A stretch of 64,000 nucleotides of DNA from Ciona intestinalis (taxonomy: Eukaryota > Chordata > Ascidiacea > Phlebobranchia > Cionidae). The position numbers and the translations under genes were made by a program. Shown here one piece after another: positions 10,758 to 23,030 of this stretch (its first letter is position 1; every line of letters begins with the position of its first letter). The stretch is taken from contig NC_020167.2 of assembly GCF_000224145.3 (NCBI RefSeq), positions 4,412,991-4,476,990 of the forward strand, read 5' to 3'. Under the pieces are notes generated by a model. The model had not been told where the DNA came from. It did no database searches and worked only from the letters and a program-made list of their open reading frames with translations.

Positions 10758-13176
10758 ATGAAGAAAAGTCTATTTTCTGCGCTTATTTTCCTGGTATTGG
10801 CAGGTAAGCATATATACAATGTACAGACCAAAAAGAATTGAGATTTTGTATAAACAAACAATTTTCCCCAGGTGTCAAAGATGCGAGTGCGTGCAGCATG
10901 CTCGGTTTGACTGGTGTTCCAGGCTTTTCCTCGCCTTCCTATAGTTCTCCCGGCCATCCCAGCAACAATCCTCACAACCTCGACTGTTACTACAGAATCA
11001 ACGCCCAGAGCAGCTCCAACGTCATCGCAGTAACTTTTAGTCAGTTTAACTTGGAAAAACACAGCCGTTGCAAGTAAGTGTAAATTTTGTTTAACTACAG
11101 AATAAAATATCATATTTCTTGATTTTTTACCGAAATATTTTAATATCGTGTTAAACTCCTAATGTCTTTTTCATGGCAGCTTTGACTACTTGGCGATTTA
11201 CGAAGGCCCTTCTACAAGTTCTCGTCTTATTGGAAAATATTGTGGAACAAATTCTACATTCACTGTCAAGGGTCGTGGAAGTCAAATGTACATGCACTAT
11301 CATACTGATTCAACCGTTCCCTCGTCTGGATTCCGATTTCGTTTTACCATTAGAGGTAAACTTTTGCCTAAATACTGTGATTGAATAAATAATACAATCG
11401 TTTTGTTTAAATCATCCAGCTATGCAAAGTGAAATTTTTATTAAACTGTTTTTTTGTAGCTTCTACAACGCCATCTTGCGATCAACTATCGATTGGTGGA
11501 GGACCGGGCACTGGTAGCATAAGTTCGCCAAACTATCCTCAGAATTACCCAGACAATGCTGATTGTAGATACCGAATTAATGCTGGAAGTGCAACTCGTA
11601 ATATCACGTTGACTTTCACCGCGTTTAATCTGGAAGCAAACAGTGACTGCAGGTAGGTACAAGTTAGTAAATGAATTTGACATCGCACGACAAAACCCTA
11701 ATTTTATTTACCAGATACGACTACGTCGAAGTTCGCACTGGATTTAAAGGGAACTGGGCACAAACCGCTAGAAAATACTGCGGGTCAACTGTACCAGCAA
11801 CACAAGTAATAACCGGCCAACAATATGTTTACATTCAGTTCTTTACCGACGGCAGTGTGACCAGGTCTGGATTCAATTTGCAATGGACGGTTTCAGGTAC
11901 GGGATTTTTTTTTATTACTTTGTAAGTTCTAATGGTTACAATCTTTCGTACATGTACAATGCTAAGTCGGCTAGACGTTTTTTTTGTAAATTGATGTAAT
12001 TCTTTCTTAGGGGCTGGGGACTGCGACCAACTTAATCTTGGAGGAGCACCCGGCAGTAACGGCGTGATATTATCACCCAATTATCCAAGAGAATATCCCA
12101 AGAATATAGACTGCAAATACAGAGTCCAGAGTTCATGCAGCAGTAACTATATTAATTTCCGCTTCAATGCATTCAACATAGAAGCTCATTCTCAATGCCG
12201 GTACGTCAGATTAGGTTACGAATGAAATTGCAGCAAATATAACTTTCGTATTTTTAAAGGTGGGACTACCTGGAGGTCTTCAATAGTTGTGGTACAACTT
12301 CAGGGTCAATCGGTAAATTTTGCGGGACTACCCTTCCAGGACCTCTTACGCGCAGATCTTCGTGCATGTCGATGAGATTCAAAACAGATGGCAGCGTTGC
12401 CAGAACGGGTTACAATATGACCTACACTGTCTCAGGTTAGTAGTGGAAAAGTAACACACATGGAGTTTTTGTTCTTGCTTTCAATTTGGTTTCATATATT
12501 TGCTATTTTAAAACTTACTGACAAAGTTAACACATGTAGTTTTTGTATTTGCTTTCAATTTCCCTTTAGATATTCTTTATTTACTATTGGTGATATTATT
12601 ATAATTTAAAATCTCGTGACTAAATTACCACAGGTTCATGCTATCCGTCATATGGAATTATTCAATCGCCTGGTTATCCCATGGACTATCACAACAACGC
12701 CCAAAACAACTACGTCATCCAACCACCAAATGCGAATACTATCCGTCTTCGATTCACGACTTTCATGTAAGAAATTTATATTTAGACTTAGTAGAATTCA
12801 ACGTCACATGTGTACTCTTCATCAGCTGCATTTTCAACTATTTTGCTACCGGGAATATTTATTAGTCGTCCAGTTTAGTTCTCTGCTCGGTGAAACATGA
12901 TGTAAAAAACAAAATTTGTGAAAATATTTGTTATTAATTCCACCAACCAATATTTATCATGTATTATTTTTTAGCTTGGAGGGATCTGAACCCATCTGCA
13001 GATACGACAGCGTAACTATCAAACGGTGGAGTGAATCTGGAACACAGTTAGATAAGTTCTGCGGAACGAAAACTCCCTTCACTAGAACATACTCAGCGTC
13101 AAGATTGGTCTTAATGTTCAAAACCGATGGCTCTGTTGTTCGCAAGGGATTTATGTGCACTTACTCAAAAATGTAA
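10758..13176 (+). CDS. CUB gene B: secreted protein with four CUB domains
   Basis: Exons: 10758-10803, 10872-11073, 11180-11355, 11460-11652, 11715-11896, 12011-12200, 12260-12435, 12634-12766, 12975-13176. They join to 499 aa with no frame break. The signal peptide is M-K-K-S-L-F-S-A-L-I-F-L-V-L-A. The domain order is a-b-c-d. CUB-a has the full set of four cysteines (A-S-A-C, D-C-Y-Y, R-C-K, K-Y-C-G). CUB-b has the E, D, D and S expected of calcium-binding CUBs (N-L-E, Y-D-Y, T-D-G-S-V). CUB-c has seven cysteines. CUB-d lacks the usual second cysteine but has one near the C-terminus (G-F-M-C-T-Y). Exon lengths equal those of gene A except the last (3 bp shorter), which marks the two as direct duplicates. 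Introns are short (59-208 bp) and free of MITEs, unlike its neighbours. Molecular role unknown; CUB domains usually bind proteins or glycans outside the cell. Confidence 0.88.
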
Positions 13177-13261
13177 TTAAAACTAATTTTAGTGAATTAT
13201 TTGAATTCATCATTTTGTTTCAATTTGTAGGTACTGTTTAATTTTTTGTTAATATTGTAAT

Positions 13262-13454
13262 ACAGTAGGGTGGGGGAAGATGGGACATCGTTTAACTCTA
13301 TTTTCTCGTCCCATTTAGTAGTAAACAAAGAACATTCAAAGAAATAAACGATATCTAACGGCTGCCATAGACCGTTGTTAATTGTTTAAAACACGATCAG
13401 GTTATTTAAATATAATGTGCTAAAGGTGTCCCGTCTTTCCCCACTTTATTATAT
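13262..13454. repeat. MITE family 1 copy 3' of gene B
   Basis: From TAGGGTGGGGGAAGATGGGA to CCCGTCTTTCCCCACTTTA. It lies between the last CUB exon and the possible terminal exon at 13504. Confidence 0.8.
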
Positions 13455-13503
13455 TAAAGAGTATTAAAGTGCTGTATCCTATTAACTGTTAATAATTTTA
13501 CAG

Positions 13504-13510
13504 AAATTAA
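13504..13510 (+). other. Possible terminal exon start of gene B
   Basis: An acceptor ATTTTACAG is followed by A-AAT-TAA. It would pair with a donor AAAAT|GTAATT at 13172 and add two codons. Confidence 0.4.
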
Positions 13511-13559
13511 GAATTCACTCAACCCAGCGTATGAATACGAACCAGCCTAAATTTAATTG

Positions 13560-14580
13560 TGAAATTGGAAGACACGACAAGAAACATATGAATTGTTTAC
13601 ACGTGCTAATATAGAAAATTGGTGTGCGACTTCAATGTATATGCAATAAAGCAAATTAACCATTAATTGCAGTTTCGTGTGGTATAGTGTAGTGTATATA
13701 CAGTTAGTAAAGTGTTAAAATATATAGCACTGTGGGGTAAGATAGATTACTGCACACAAATCCCATATTTCCAAACCATGTTGGTAACAATTAATAACTT
13801 TTTTAGAACCGCGAGGTACAGGTATATAATTCTGTAAATATTCGAACAAGCATAGACAGTCATGGATAAATTATGTACAAGAGCATGAAAGTTAGAGTTT
13901 AGGATTTAGACTTGGCAGAAATCCTTCGTTTCTACGAAAAGTCCTTTTTGATTTGTTTTTATCACGTCACGGTAGGTTGAAGTCATATAAATTGTATAAG
14001 CTGTGGCGCAGAATAACCGGTTTCAGAAAACCTCCTGAAGCAACGATTAAGATCGTTTTAATACAATATGTATATTTTATTAACCATGAAGTCACGTTTT
14101 TCGTTCAGACCAGCAATACGTGTCCTATAAACTATTTTTTTCGTTTTCTTCCTTTCTCATCAAAGACTTTTTATGCTGTGAGCGAAAACGATTTCTTTCT
14201 ACCTTGACCTCAACTTTTCGCGGTATAAATTTCCGAGTACTCGGTTAACCAAATCGTACAGACAGCACGCAACGGCCAAACTGGATAGTTTAGTTATGGT
14301 TAATAGGTAATATTAGAATTACGACCGGCGCCCATAACGATTTTAGTTTTGGTCTTCGGCACACCTTTTTTGATATGGTAAAAAAAAGTTAAACCTTTTT
14401 TTTAAAGTTAATCATTATTTATTTTTACGTTAATATTAAATATCTATACACTTAAAATATGCTTTGGTTAATTTTCTTGTATATGTTAAAAGTCCGATCT
14501 TGCAGATTTAGCAAAAAGCTTTGCTAAAAAAGTAAGGACTATTTTTTACAAGCATTACTTCCCAATTTTTGGTATATATG
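13560..14580. other. Spacer between genes B and C
   Basis: Mostly AT-rich, with no CUB exon. A short left-end MITE scrap (TGTGGGGTAAGATAGATTAC) lies near 13732. A TATAAA-containing stretch (GCGGTATAAATTTCCGAGTA) near 14220 looks promoter-like but leads to no recognisable exon. Confidence 0.4.
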
Positions 14581-14583
14581 GTT

Positions 14584-14763
14584 ATAATACGGGACACCAT
14601 TAGCACATAATATCCAAATACTCTGATCGTTTTTTAAACAATTAACAACGGTCCGTGGAGGTCGTGAGGATATGGCTTTATAAATCTTTAAATGTTATTA
14701 CCACAAAATGTGACAGGAAAACAGAATAAAAAGGCGTCCCATCTTCCCCCACCCTACTTTATA
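14584..14763. repeat. MITE family 1 copy between genes B and C
   Basis: The left end is cut (TACGGGACACCATTAGCAC); the right end is intact (CCCATCTTCCCCCACCCTAC). Confidence 0.75.
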
Positions 14764-15128
14764 TTATATATGTTATTATCTTATATTATGTTCAGCCATT
14801 TGTAAAAATGTGAATCTTTTCCGAGTTGCGAACCATGCTGTTCACGGTATATGTCTTACAGTGTAAGGACTTAAGAATAAAATAGTCAGATTTTCTGCTT
14901 ATTCCGGCACATTTTTCACGATGACCTTGCCTCGGGGCTTTTTTTTTGCAAAAAGAGAAACTTACAGTTTAAACGAAAAAATATTAGTCTCGCTTTTCTT
15001 AGAGTTTCCAGCACGCATCATCAACAAGGGCACAGGCTATAAAATGTAATTTTTATTGACTTATCCCTCACAGTGTCTGCAATCTTGCAAGCACGAGGTA
15101 TATAGAAAGAAAATATACGTTTTTTTGC

Positions 15129-15135
15129 TATATAA
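15129..15135 (+). promoter_or_regulatory. Possible TATA box of CUB gene C
   Basis: TATATAA 64 bp upstream of the gene C start codon. A second candidate (CTATAAAATG) is near 15038. Confidence 0.35.
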
Positions 15136-15192
15136 CATTTTAGTTAACCAGCGCTAGTGTTCAAAACTAACGCGTATCTCTGCAAAAAAACA

Positions 15193-18100
15193 ATGAAGCA
15201 ATTTATATTCTCTGCATTTATTTTTCTGTTACTAACAGGTAAGCTATATATCAACGTGAAAAAATAATGCGATGCAAAGAATATAGCCGTTTCTTTTCTC
15301 ATGCAGGTATCAAAGATGCGAGTGCTTGCAGTATGCTCGGTTTGACCGGTGGGGCTGGATACTCTTCGCCATTCATCAGCGCATCAACTCATCCTAACAA
15401 CAACCCTCACAACCTCAACTGTTACTACAGAATCAACGCCCAGAGCAGCTCCAACGTCATCAAAGTAAATTTCAGAAATGTCAACGTGGAAGTTGGAAGC
15501 TGTTGCAAGTAAATATATTTTATAAATAAAACCAATAACCATCGCTATGGTGGCGCGCTTCAACGCCATAGATTCTCTGTAATATCTGTAATATCGACTG
15601 CATAATCAGTTTTTAACTGTTTTCAGCACCGACTACTTCGCTGTTTATGAGGGCTCGTCCGCAACATCTCGTCTTATTGGAAAGTATTGTGGACAACATA
15701 GTTCTATCGTTCTACAAGGACGTGGACAATACATGTATATACACTACCATACTGATGGTTCCGTGTATTCAACTGGATTTGAGTTACAATTTACTGTTTC
15801 AGGTAACAAAATACCAATTACCCAGTGTGATAGGAAATCAAAACATAATTAAAAATAAAAAATTATGCTTATTGTGGCAATGGTCATACTTGCAAATATT
15901 TAGAACGGTTTTTCAAATAAGTAATATAAGAACTGTCGCTTTTCAAACATAACCGAAAATCTAATTTCCTAGCCTCAGCAACGCCATCGTGCGACCAACT
16001 ATCAATTGGAGGAGGACCAGGAACTGGTTTCATAACTTCACCAAACTATCCTAGCAATTATCCCCACCAGGCTGATTGTAGATACCGAATTAATGCTGGA
16101 AGTGCAACTCGTACCATTACGTTAACTTTCACCGCGTTTAATCTGGAAAGTCACCCTGATTGCAAGTATAGCCATTTTGAAAATTTGGGTGACTGATAAA
16201 AAGTTCTTTTTATACACGGCTACCTGAAATTATTTTGTTTCTAGGTTTGACTTTGTCGAAGTTCGAACTCAATTGAACGCACACTGCGCACCAAATGTTA
16301 AAAAATATTGCGGCTCAACTGTGCCAACAACACAAACAATAACCGGCCAACAATATGCTTACATTCAATTCTTTACCGACAGCAGTGTGACCAGACCTGG
16401 ATTCAGAATGGAATGGACAGTTTCAGGTACATTATTTTTATTCATAATGTTTCTTATTACTTGTGAGTGTTCAGTGAGTGAACTTGTATCACTATACGAT
16501 TTTTATGTAGGCGACCCATCATGCAGCATACTCGATTTGGCTGGTAGTGTTGGACATGTCTCTCCTTACTACAGCGCATCAACCCATCCCGCCAACAATC
16601 CACACAACACCGACTGCTACTATCAAATCAACGGCGAGAGTACCTCCAACGTCATCAAAGTAGAATTTACCAGCTTCAGCCTAGAAGCTAACGCCAATTG
16701 CGCGTAAGAGAAGTACACTTTTACATACTATATAAAGGTGGCTGTACACAGTATCCGGCATGCGAATTCGCTTGCGAAGTCGTATGCAAACTCATTACCG
16801 AGTTCCGTATGCGGCAGCGAAATCCGGACAAAACAGACAAAACGGACGAATTCCGGATACTGTGTACAGCCACCTTTAAGATAAAATTGGAGTTTTTATA
16901 CCCCATGCGTTTTTTTTTTCAATGGTATACATAAACTTTTTACACTGTGTCGCTTTTCCTCGCAGCTTCGACTACGTCGCGGTTTACGAAGGTCCGTCTG
17001 CTACATCTCGTTTGATTGCAAAATACTGTGGAAACAAAACCCCATTTTCTGTTTCTGGGCGTGGACAATACATGTACATGCACTACCATACTGATGGTTC
17101 TGTGCATTCGACTGGATTCCAATTCCGATTCAGTGTCTCAGGTAAATGTTAATCTGGTAAAATCAGGTAAATATTAATAAAATGCAAGAAAGTTAAATGC
17201 AAAGTGAATGAATGTTCTTAATCCTTGCGTGGCCAGAAACAACGTTCGTTATAACACGGGTGTTCTGTTTCATATACCTCGTACCAGCTTACAAGTTACC
17301 ATCATGCATGTTATACTTTGTGGGTGATTATTTTTGGTTTGATTTTTTCATTTTTTTATCTCTGCCTGATAATTTGGACAACCAATTAGTTAAAGCAATT
17401 GTCGTTAAGTGTCTTGCCCAGGGACACATATACGCTCACATAATAATAGCAGTGCTTGAAGCCATTTCCATAGGTTAGACTCGTTAGAGGCAGGCGCGCT
17501 AACCAACTGTGCTACCCGCCAGGGTAACTCTATAATATATAAAAGTTACTTGGTAATTTTCTCATAAATATTTCACTCAAATTTTTATTCATTTATCTAT
17601 TTACAAATTTCCAGCCTCTGTCACGCCATCTTGCGACCAACTTTCGATAGGAGGAGCACCAGGCTCTGGTGTTATAACTTCACCAAATTACCCGTTGAAC
17701 TATCCCCACCATTCTGACTGTAGATACCGTATATGCTCTGATTCAAACAGTACTATTACTTTGGAGTTCTCTGCATTCAATCTAGAAAGTCACAACGATT
17801 GCAAGTATGAGATTCTTTAAAAACTAAACTTCTTTGCAATAACCTTAAATTTTTTAAACAATATATCTAATTTTTTAAACAATATATCAGTGGCTCTTCT
17901 GGTATAAAAACGTAACTTCCCTGATGAAGTCTCGCCGTATGGCAGATGAAACGTTGGAAATACATTACGTTTTTATACCGGATGAGCCACTGATATATTG
18001 TTTATACTATGCCTGGTAGCAGAAGTAACAGAATGTTAATTTTTTAGGTATGATTTTGTTGATGTTCGATCTGGTTCGGACGGAGACTGGACATCGAGCG

Positions 18101-20535
18101 CTCTAAAAAGCTGTGGCACGGATTTGCCAGCAACACTGACTTTTAGTCAACAATGCGTATACATCCAATTCTTCAGTGACAGTAGTGTTTCAAAAACTGG
18201 CTTCAGTCTCCGATGGACGATTGCAGGTATAATATATCAGTGGTCAGACTTCAAGGACTGCTGTAAAAGTGTTCTTAACAGCTGCCGTTAGAGCAGTAAC
18301 TTTCCTATATTCCGCTTGAGTGACTTACAATATTTTTTTTCATACGCACATAAAAATAACAATGTAAGAACGCAGCAGTAATAGTTAACAAATTCTACTG
18401 ATAGGTTTGATAATTTTTAATTACATGTTCAATTTCTGCTTGGACTTAACAGTTAGAAAAAGAAAGGATATTTTATAAAACGTCTAGACTCTAGATTATA
18501 GTTCAAAGTCTGAAGAAACAAATATAATAGCTCCTCAGGCAATAACTCTGAAAATGTTGGTGAATTTTACTTTGTGTTCATAGGGTTTAACTGTATCCCT
18601 CTAAATTAGGCTTGGAACCCGGACCTCCAGGCTGCACTCAACTCAATCTTGGAGGAGCACCAGGCAGCGATGGTTTGATAAAATCAGCCAACTTTCCAAG
18701 CAACTACCCGATAAACCTTGACTGTCGATACCAAGTTTATAGCGATTGTTCATCAAACAACATTGCATTTACCTTTCTTGCTTTCGACGTAGAGAGTCAC
18801 ACTCTATGCAAGTAAGTAAAAGGTTGCGCCTACAAAGCGAAATCGAATTTCACCTTACATTTCTTTCAAGTTACGACTACGTGGAGCTGTTAAACGGATG
18901 CAGTTCAACTGCAGCCTCTCAGGGTAAATTTTGCGGAACTACAATACCTGCACCCACCACCAATCTTGCAACTACGTGTAGGGCGATGAGATTTAAAACA
19001 GATGGCAGCGTTCCCAAAACTGGTTTCAACATGAGATACACAGTTACAGGTATGAACTTAAAATCAACCAAGAAATAAGTTACTATAGCTATATGCCTAC
19101 CCTAATTACTGCACCAATTTTTCTTAAAGAACATATACTGCTGCTTTTTAAAATTTTTGCAGTGATTGAAATGTTAAGCATGAACCGAAAAAAGGCCAGG
19201 CTTAGGCGATATAGTTTGAACTTGCAAAATATTAAATACCACTGTACTATGCGTTGTCTTTACAACAAATGTTAACTTACTTATACAGTAGGATGGGAGA
19301 AGATGGGACACTTTTAAACTCTATTTTCTCGTCCCGTTTAGTAGTAAACAAAGAACATTCAAAGAAATATGAAACTATGTCCTCATGATTCCCATATACC
19401 TTTTATGCATGGTAAAATATAAAATAATACCCGAAAAAGATTAGGCTCTCAAAAGTGAAACTGTACTTTCACAATACTTTTCTTTACTCGCATAATGCGA
19501 GTAACAACCAACCTTCTACAGCAGATAACACGCTTATGACGTTATGCGTGTTAACTTTGTTTTTGCGAGTAAATATGCGAGTACTTACGCGCATGAAAGT
19601 GACCATGCAAAAAGGGTATTAGTCTGTTGTTAATTGTTTAAAACACGATCAGGATATCTGGATATTATGTGCTAAAGGTGTCCCATCTTCCCCCACCCTA
19701 CTATATATGTAAAAGTTGGTAAGCAGTAATTCCATAATACACAATCAGAAAAGCATACCAGAGCATTAGTTTTCAGAACAATAAAATTTCCCTCTTAAAA
19801 TTACCCAGGATCTTGCTACCCATCTTCGGGAGTTATAACATCTCCCGGTTTTCCCAACACCCACCACAACAATGCTGAAAACAATTACGTAATCAGCCCA
19901 CCAGGTGCAACTGCAATTCGTCTTCAGTTTACTACGTTTGAGTAAGTAACCATTTTTGTGATTACTTTAGTTACCTCAGTGCTAGTTAAAACAATGCCCG
20001 TTTATACAATGAGTTAATTTTTTTATTCATTTAATACTTTTTTATACCTATTGTAATTTTTACAACTGTATAACCTTATAGTATGATGGGGAAAAGTGGG
20101 ACACATTTTCTTTTTTTTTTCTCGTCCCGCTTGGTAGTAAACAAGGAACAATATTAAATTATAAAACCGTATCTTTACGATTCCTGTATAGGCGTCGGTA
20201 TTTGTTTACAACAGGATCAGGATATTTCGATATAGATGTCCCGTCTTTCCCCATCCGAATTTCTGCATCAAATTTTTGTGTTTAACTCAAAATATTTGAA
20301 CATAATTTTAATCCTTTTTGTGACTCTTAGATTGGAAGGCAGTGCACCTAGCTGCTTATACGACAGTGTAACCATAAGAGACAACTCTAAAACGGGAACA
20401 ATACTGGATACGTTCTGTGGCAACATGACTACACCTTTCACAAAAACATACGCTGTGTCAAAATTGGTCTTGATGTTTAAATCAGACAGCACAGTCATAA
20501 ACCCTGGATTCTCCTGCTACTTCTCCAAAGTGTAA
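15193..20535 (+). CDS. CUB gene C: secreted protein with six CUB domains
   Basis: Exons: 15193-15238, 15307-15508, 15627-15802, 15973-16165, 16245-16426, 16511-16703, 16966-17141, 17615-17804, 18048-18226, 18610-18811, 18871-19049, 19809-19941, 20331-20535. They join to 751 aa with no frame break. The signal peptide is M-K-Q-F-I-F-S-A-F-I-F-L-L-L. The domain order is a-b-a-b-c-d: an extra a-b pair relative to genes A and B, inserted as a phase-1/phase-1 unit so the frame is kept. The two a-b pairs are clearly diverged from each other (for example C-S-M-L-G-L-T-G against C-S-I-L-D-L-A-G). Domain a of the first pair ends with two adjacent cysteines (G-S-C-C-K). The introns hold a family-3 MITE (16734), a reverse SINE (17204), a hammerhead-like foldback (17877) and two family-1 MITEs. 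No transmembrane segment. Function unknown beyond an extracellular CUB protein. Confidence 0.88.
16734..16878. mobile_element. MITE family 3 in gene C intron 6
   Basis: A 145-bp element with nearly perfect inverted ends (AAAGGTGGCTGTACACAGTA and its complement). The inside carries GAATTCGC, GTATGCAAACTC and GACAAAACGGACGAATTCC blocks. A second copy in opposite orientation is at 43811-43945. No coding capacity. Confidence 0.8.
17204..17520 (-). mobile_element. tRNA-derived SINE in gene C intron 7 (reverse)
   Basis: Reverse-strand copy of the 8155-8465 family. The tRNA-like head is at the right (AGCGCGCCTGCCTCTAACGA when read on the minus strand), the body has the AGTGTCTTGCCCA block, and the GTTATAACGAACGTTGTTTC tail is at the left. 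Confidence 0.7.
17877..18003 (+). mobile_element. Foldback element with hammerhead-ribozyme core (Penelope type)
   Basis: Two arms of about 38 bp (17877-17915 and 17965-18003) are inverted copies of each other with a few mismatches. Between them, 17917-17959 reads as a minimal type-I hammerhead. TTCC is half of stem I, then the CTGATGA core (17921-17927), stem II (17928-17947, loop GTAT with GCC/GGC and TCT/AGA pairs), GAAA (17948-17951), a 2-bp stem III, GTT as cleavage triplet (17953-17955), and GGAA as the other half of stem I. Hammerheads with tiny stem III are known from Penelope-like retroelements and related retrozymes. A 21-bp direct repeat (TTTTTTAAACAATATATC) sits at the left edge. 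Activity is inferred only from the motif. Confidence 0.65.
19287..19706. repeat. MITE family 1 copy split by a family-2 element
   Basis: The outer element runs from TAGGATGGGAGAAGATGGGA to CCCATCTTCCCCCACCCTA, and its interior is interrupted at 19396-19619. It lies in gene C intron 11. Confidence 0.85.
19396..19619. mobile_element. MITE family 2 nested in a family-1 MITE
   Basis: The ends are ATACCTTTTATGCATGG and ACCATGCAAAAAGGGTAT. Removing it restores the family-1 block CCCATA/GTCTGTTGTTAATTG, so it inserted later than its host element, apparently at a TA. Confidence 0.8.
20079..20256. repeat. MITE family 1 copy, gene C intron 12
   Basis: Ends TAGTATGATGGGGAAAAGTG and CCCGTCTTTCCCCATCC. 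It finishes 74 bp before the last CUB exon. Confidence 0.75.
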
Positions 20536-20699
20536 TATATCATTTTTGCTCTTTTTTCCTCTATTTTTTAAATATTAGGGATTTTAATTAAACAAGTTTA
20601 AAATGGTTTTTACGATTTTTTTAAAGGATTTAAAATTTATATAAGCAGCTCTATATGTCTAAGAAAAGACTACATTAATAAAAAAATATTCAAATACAA

Positions 20700-20885
20700 T
20701 ATAGGGTGGGAGAAGATGGGACACCCCCTAACTATATTTTCTCGTCCCATTGAGTAGTAAACAAAGAACATTAAACGAATTATAAAACTTTATCACAACG
20801 ACTTCCAGAGAGTAAATTAATTAAAACACGATTAGAATATTTGGATAATATGTGCTAAAGGTGTCCCATCTTCCCCCACCCTACC
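20700..20885. repeat. MITE family 1 copy 3' of gene C
   Basis: Full-length, TAGGGTGGGAGAAGATGGGA to CCCATCTTCCCCCACCCTA. It sits between the last CUB exon and the possible terminal exon at 20904. Confidence 0.8.
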
Positions 20886-20903
20886 ATGTCATTTATTTTA
20901 CAG

Positions 20904-20910
20904 AATATAA
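20904..20910 (+). other. Possible terminal exon start of gene C
   Basis: An acceptor TTATTTTACAG is followed by A-ATA-TAA. A donor AAAGT|GTAATA at 20531 would join here. In a different frame the same exon stays open to 21092, so a longer tail is a less likely alternative. Confidence 0.4.
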
Positions 20911-21564
20911 GAAACACTACAGAGAGCGGATACGAGCACGATACCGACATCGATACGCTTTACATTATTACAATACTGCAGCATACAAAAAATATTATTG
21001 AAAAAATAAACTTGGTTCGTCAAGAAATGGTTGTAATTGATAAAATAAAACAAAACCTTCACGCTGTAAACTGCAGGGTCAGAGTAATATAATTTTGTTT
21101 AAGAAAGAGTTTAGATGTGTTGGAACATCAGTTAACATAGTGATTCAGGCCATGCACTGCAAATAATTTTATCGTTAGCTTATATTCACAAATTTTAAAA
21201 GTTACAATTGATTTTATTTTTGTTTCGGACTTTAAAAATATTAATTTCATTAAGTCAGAAAACGATCCCTGGTCTTTGAAACTAATCTTGGAAACATAAT
21301 ATATATTTATATTAAAGTGGCAATAATCTGCCTATTATTTTAATCAAAATACCTGAATATGGACGACAAAATAACCTTAACTCGTAATATTAAGAGAACA
21401 ACAAGCCTTTTCTCTCAAGCAACATGTAATTTGCCTGTGCCACCGCCTACTAGAGATAAATCATCAGGCCGTAGCTTTAGTAGGCCGTGCCTGTGCTCAA
21501 TTGATAACTATCTTCTGAATAACGGTGCTTACGTGTTTATGAATGTAAAATATTAAAATCACAC

Positions 21565-21707
21565 TTTGGGGTAAGATGGGATACCGTTATTGCACTAATA
21601 TGCCATATTTCTTGATCGTGTAAATTTCGTACGAAACTACGGGTAATATGATTCTGTAAACATTCTTTGTTTACTACCTAACGAAAATAAATCTTGCCCT
21701 ACTATAA
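21565..21707. repeat. MITE family 1, diverged copy
   Basis: Left end TTTGGGGTAAGATGGGATAC and central TTTGTTTACTACCTAACG are recognisable; the interior is shortened. Confidence 0.55.
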
Positions 21708-21709
21708 AA

Positions 21710-23030
21710 CTGTATGCTATTTTTTCCATTATTTGCGATTTGAAAAAGCTAAGTTGAATTTTAACGCACGGTATTGTGACATTACAGCTATATAGGTGTC
21801 AGAATTGCGACAGGCACTTGTATATGCATATATTGTAGGGTGGGGTTGCGACGGGGGCATGTTAGGGCACTTAGTCAAATCTCTTTTTACAGGTCCCTAT
21901 TTGAAACTATGCAACAATGTTTTCATGGTTGAAAAAAATTATTATAATAATGTGATCATTTAAATGATTACCGGATCATATTAAAAATTAATTTTAAAAG
22001 ATTAGTTTTCAGTTTTGTGAGCAGCTGAGTTGTAGAGGTTACATGACAAAAATATGAAGCAATGATTGTTGCAAAAATATTAACTTTATTATAAGTTACT
22101 GAATTTTTTCCGTTAAAATAAATTTAAACGAATTTGTAGCATATATAAAGTGGGGAAAGACGGGACGCAATTCTTTCATATTCAAAATATATGACAGTTG
22201 GGGAAGATGGGACACCTACTTGTTTTATTTTCTCGTCCCGTTTTGTAGTAAACAAAAAATCAAAGAATTATAAAACCGTATTCTCACGACTCCCAGACCG
22301 TTGTTGACAGTTTAAAACTCGATCAAGATATTTGGATATTTTGTGCTAAAGGTGTCCAATCTTCCCCAACCCTACTATATCTCAGATTAGTATTATCATC
22401 CGTTTATTAATTGCCAACAATTTTAAAAAATACATTAAAATACACGAGGGTTTATTTAGCGATTGGCAGAACAGATATCATACTACCAATTCGAAATTAT
22501 GCAGGCTCTTAATATGATAGTTAATTTTGATTAGTTCTAGAGTATACCACGAAATAATATAAACTGCTTTGTAAATTAAATTTAAATATTAATTTTAAAA
22601 AATGTTAACATTAATAGTTTTACCCATAGAGTCCATTGAAATCGCAAGTTAAGCAACTAACTTGTCGATTAATTATGGGTAGATTAATATAACACTTAAC
22701 AACAGTTAGCCCACCCTGCTATATAGTTAAAATCCCGTTAAAACCCAAGAAATTCGATGAACCAATCTACTTCAAAATCTCCCTCCACGTACTTTCTTTT
22801 CTTATTATCGCCCAATGTCTTCTCAGGACGCGATGAGAAAATAAGAAGTGCCCGCGGCGTGGTAGTTAAATTGGTGTAAAAATACGCTATGCGGTTTATG
22901 TAAGTTTGAATTATACTAGTTTATCAAGCCGTTTTAATGAAACAAAACCCCGTAGACGAGTGGCGGGTAGATTTCTTTGCCGAAAGCAGTATTTGTTTAC
23001 GACTTCTAGCCTGGCATTTGGTTTTCTTCG
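21710..23030. other. Spacer between genes C and D
   Basis: AT-rich DNA with another left-end scrap of MITE family 1 at about 21836 and the full copy at 22197-22379. I find no CUB exon or relic here. Confidence 0.5.
22197..22379. repeat. MITE family 1 copy between genes C and D
   Basis: Runs from GTTGGGGAAGATGGGACACC to CCAATCTTCCCCAACCCTA. A second left-end fragment sits just before it (about 22145). Confidence 0.75.

Noticed and set aside
20904-21092. Long C-terminal tail for gene C
   Set aside because: It requires a donor choice not available in gene B and its translation is not shared by the paralogues. The short two-codon ending is common to all four.
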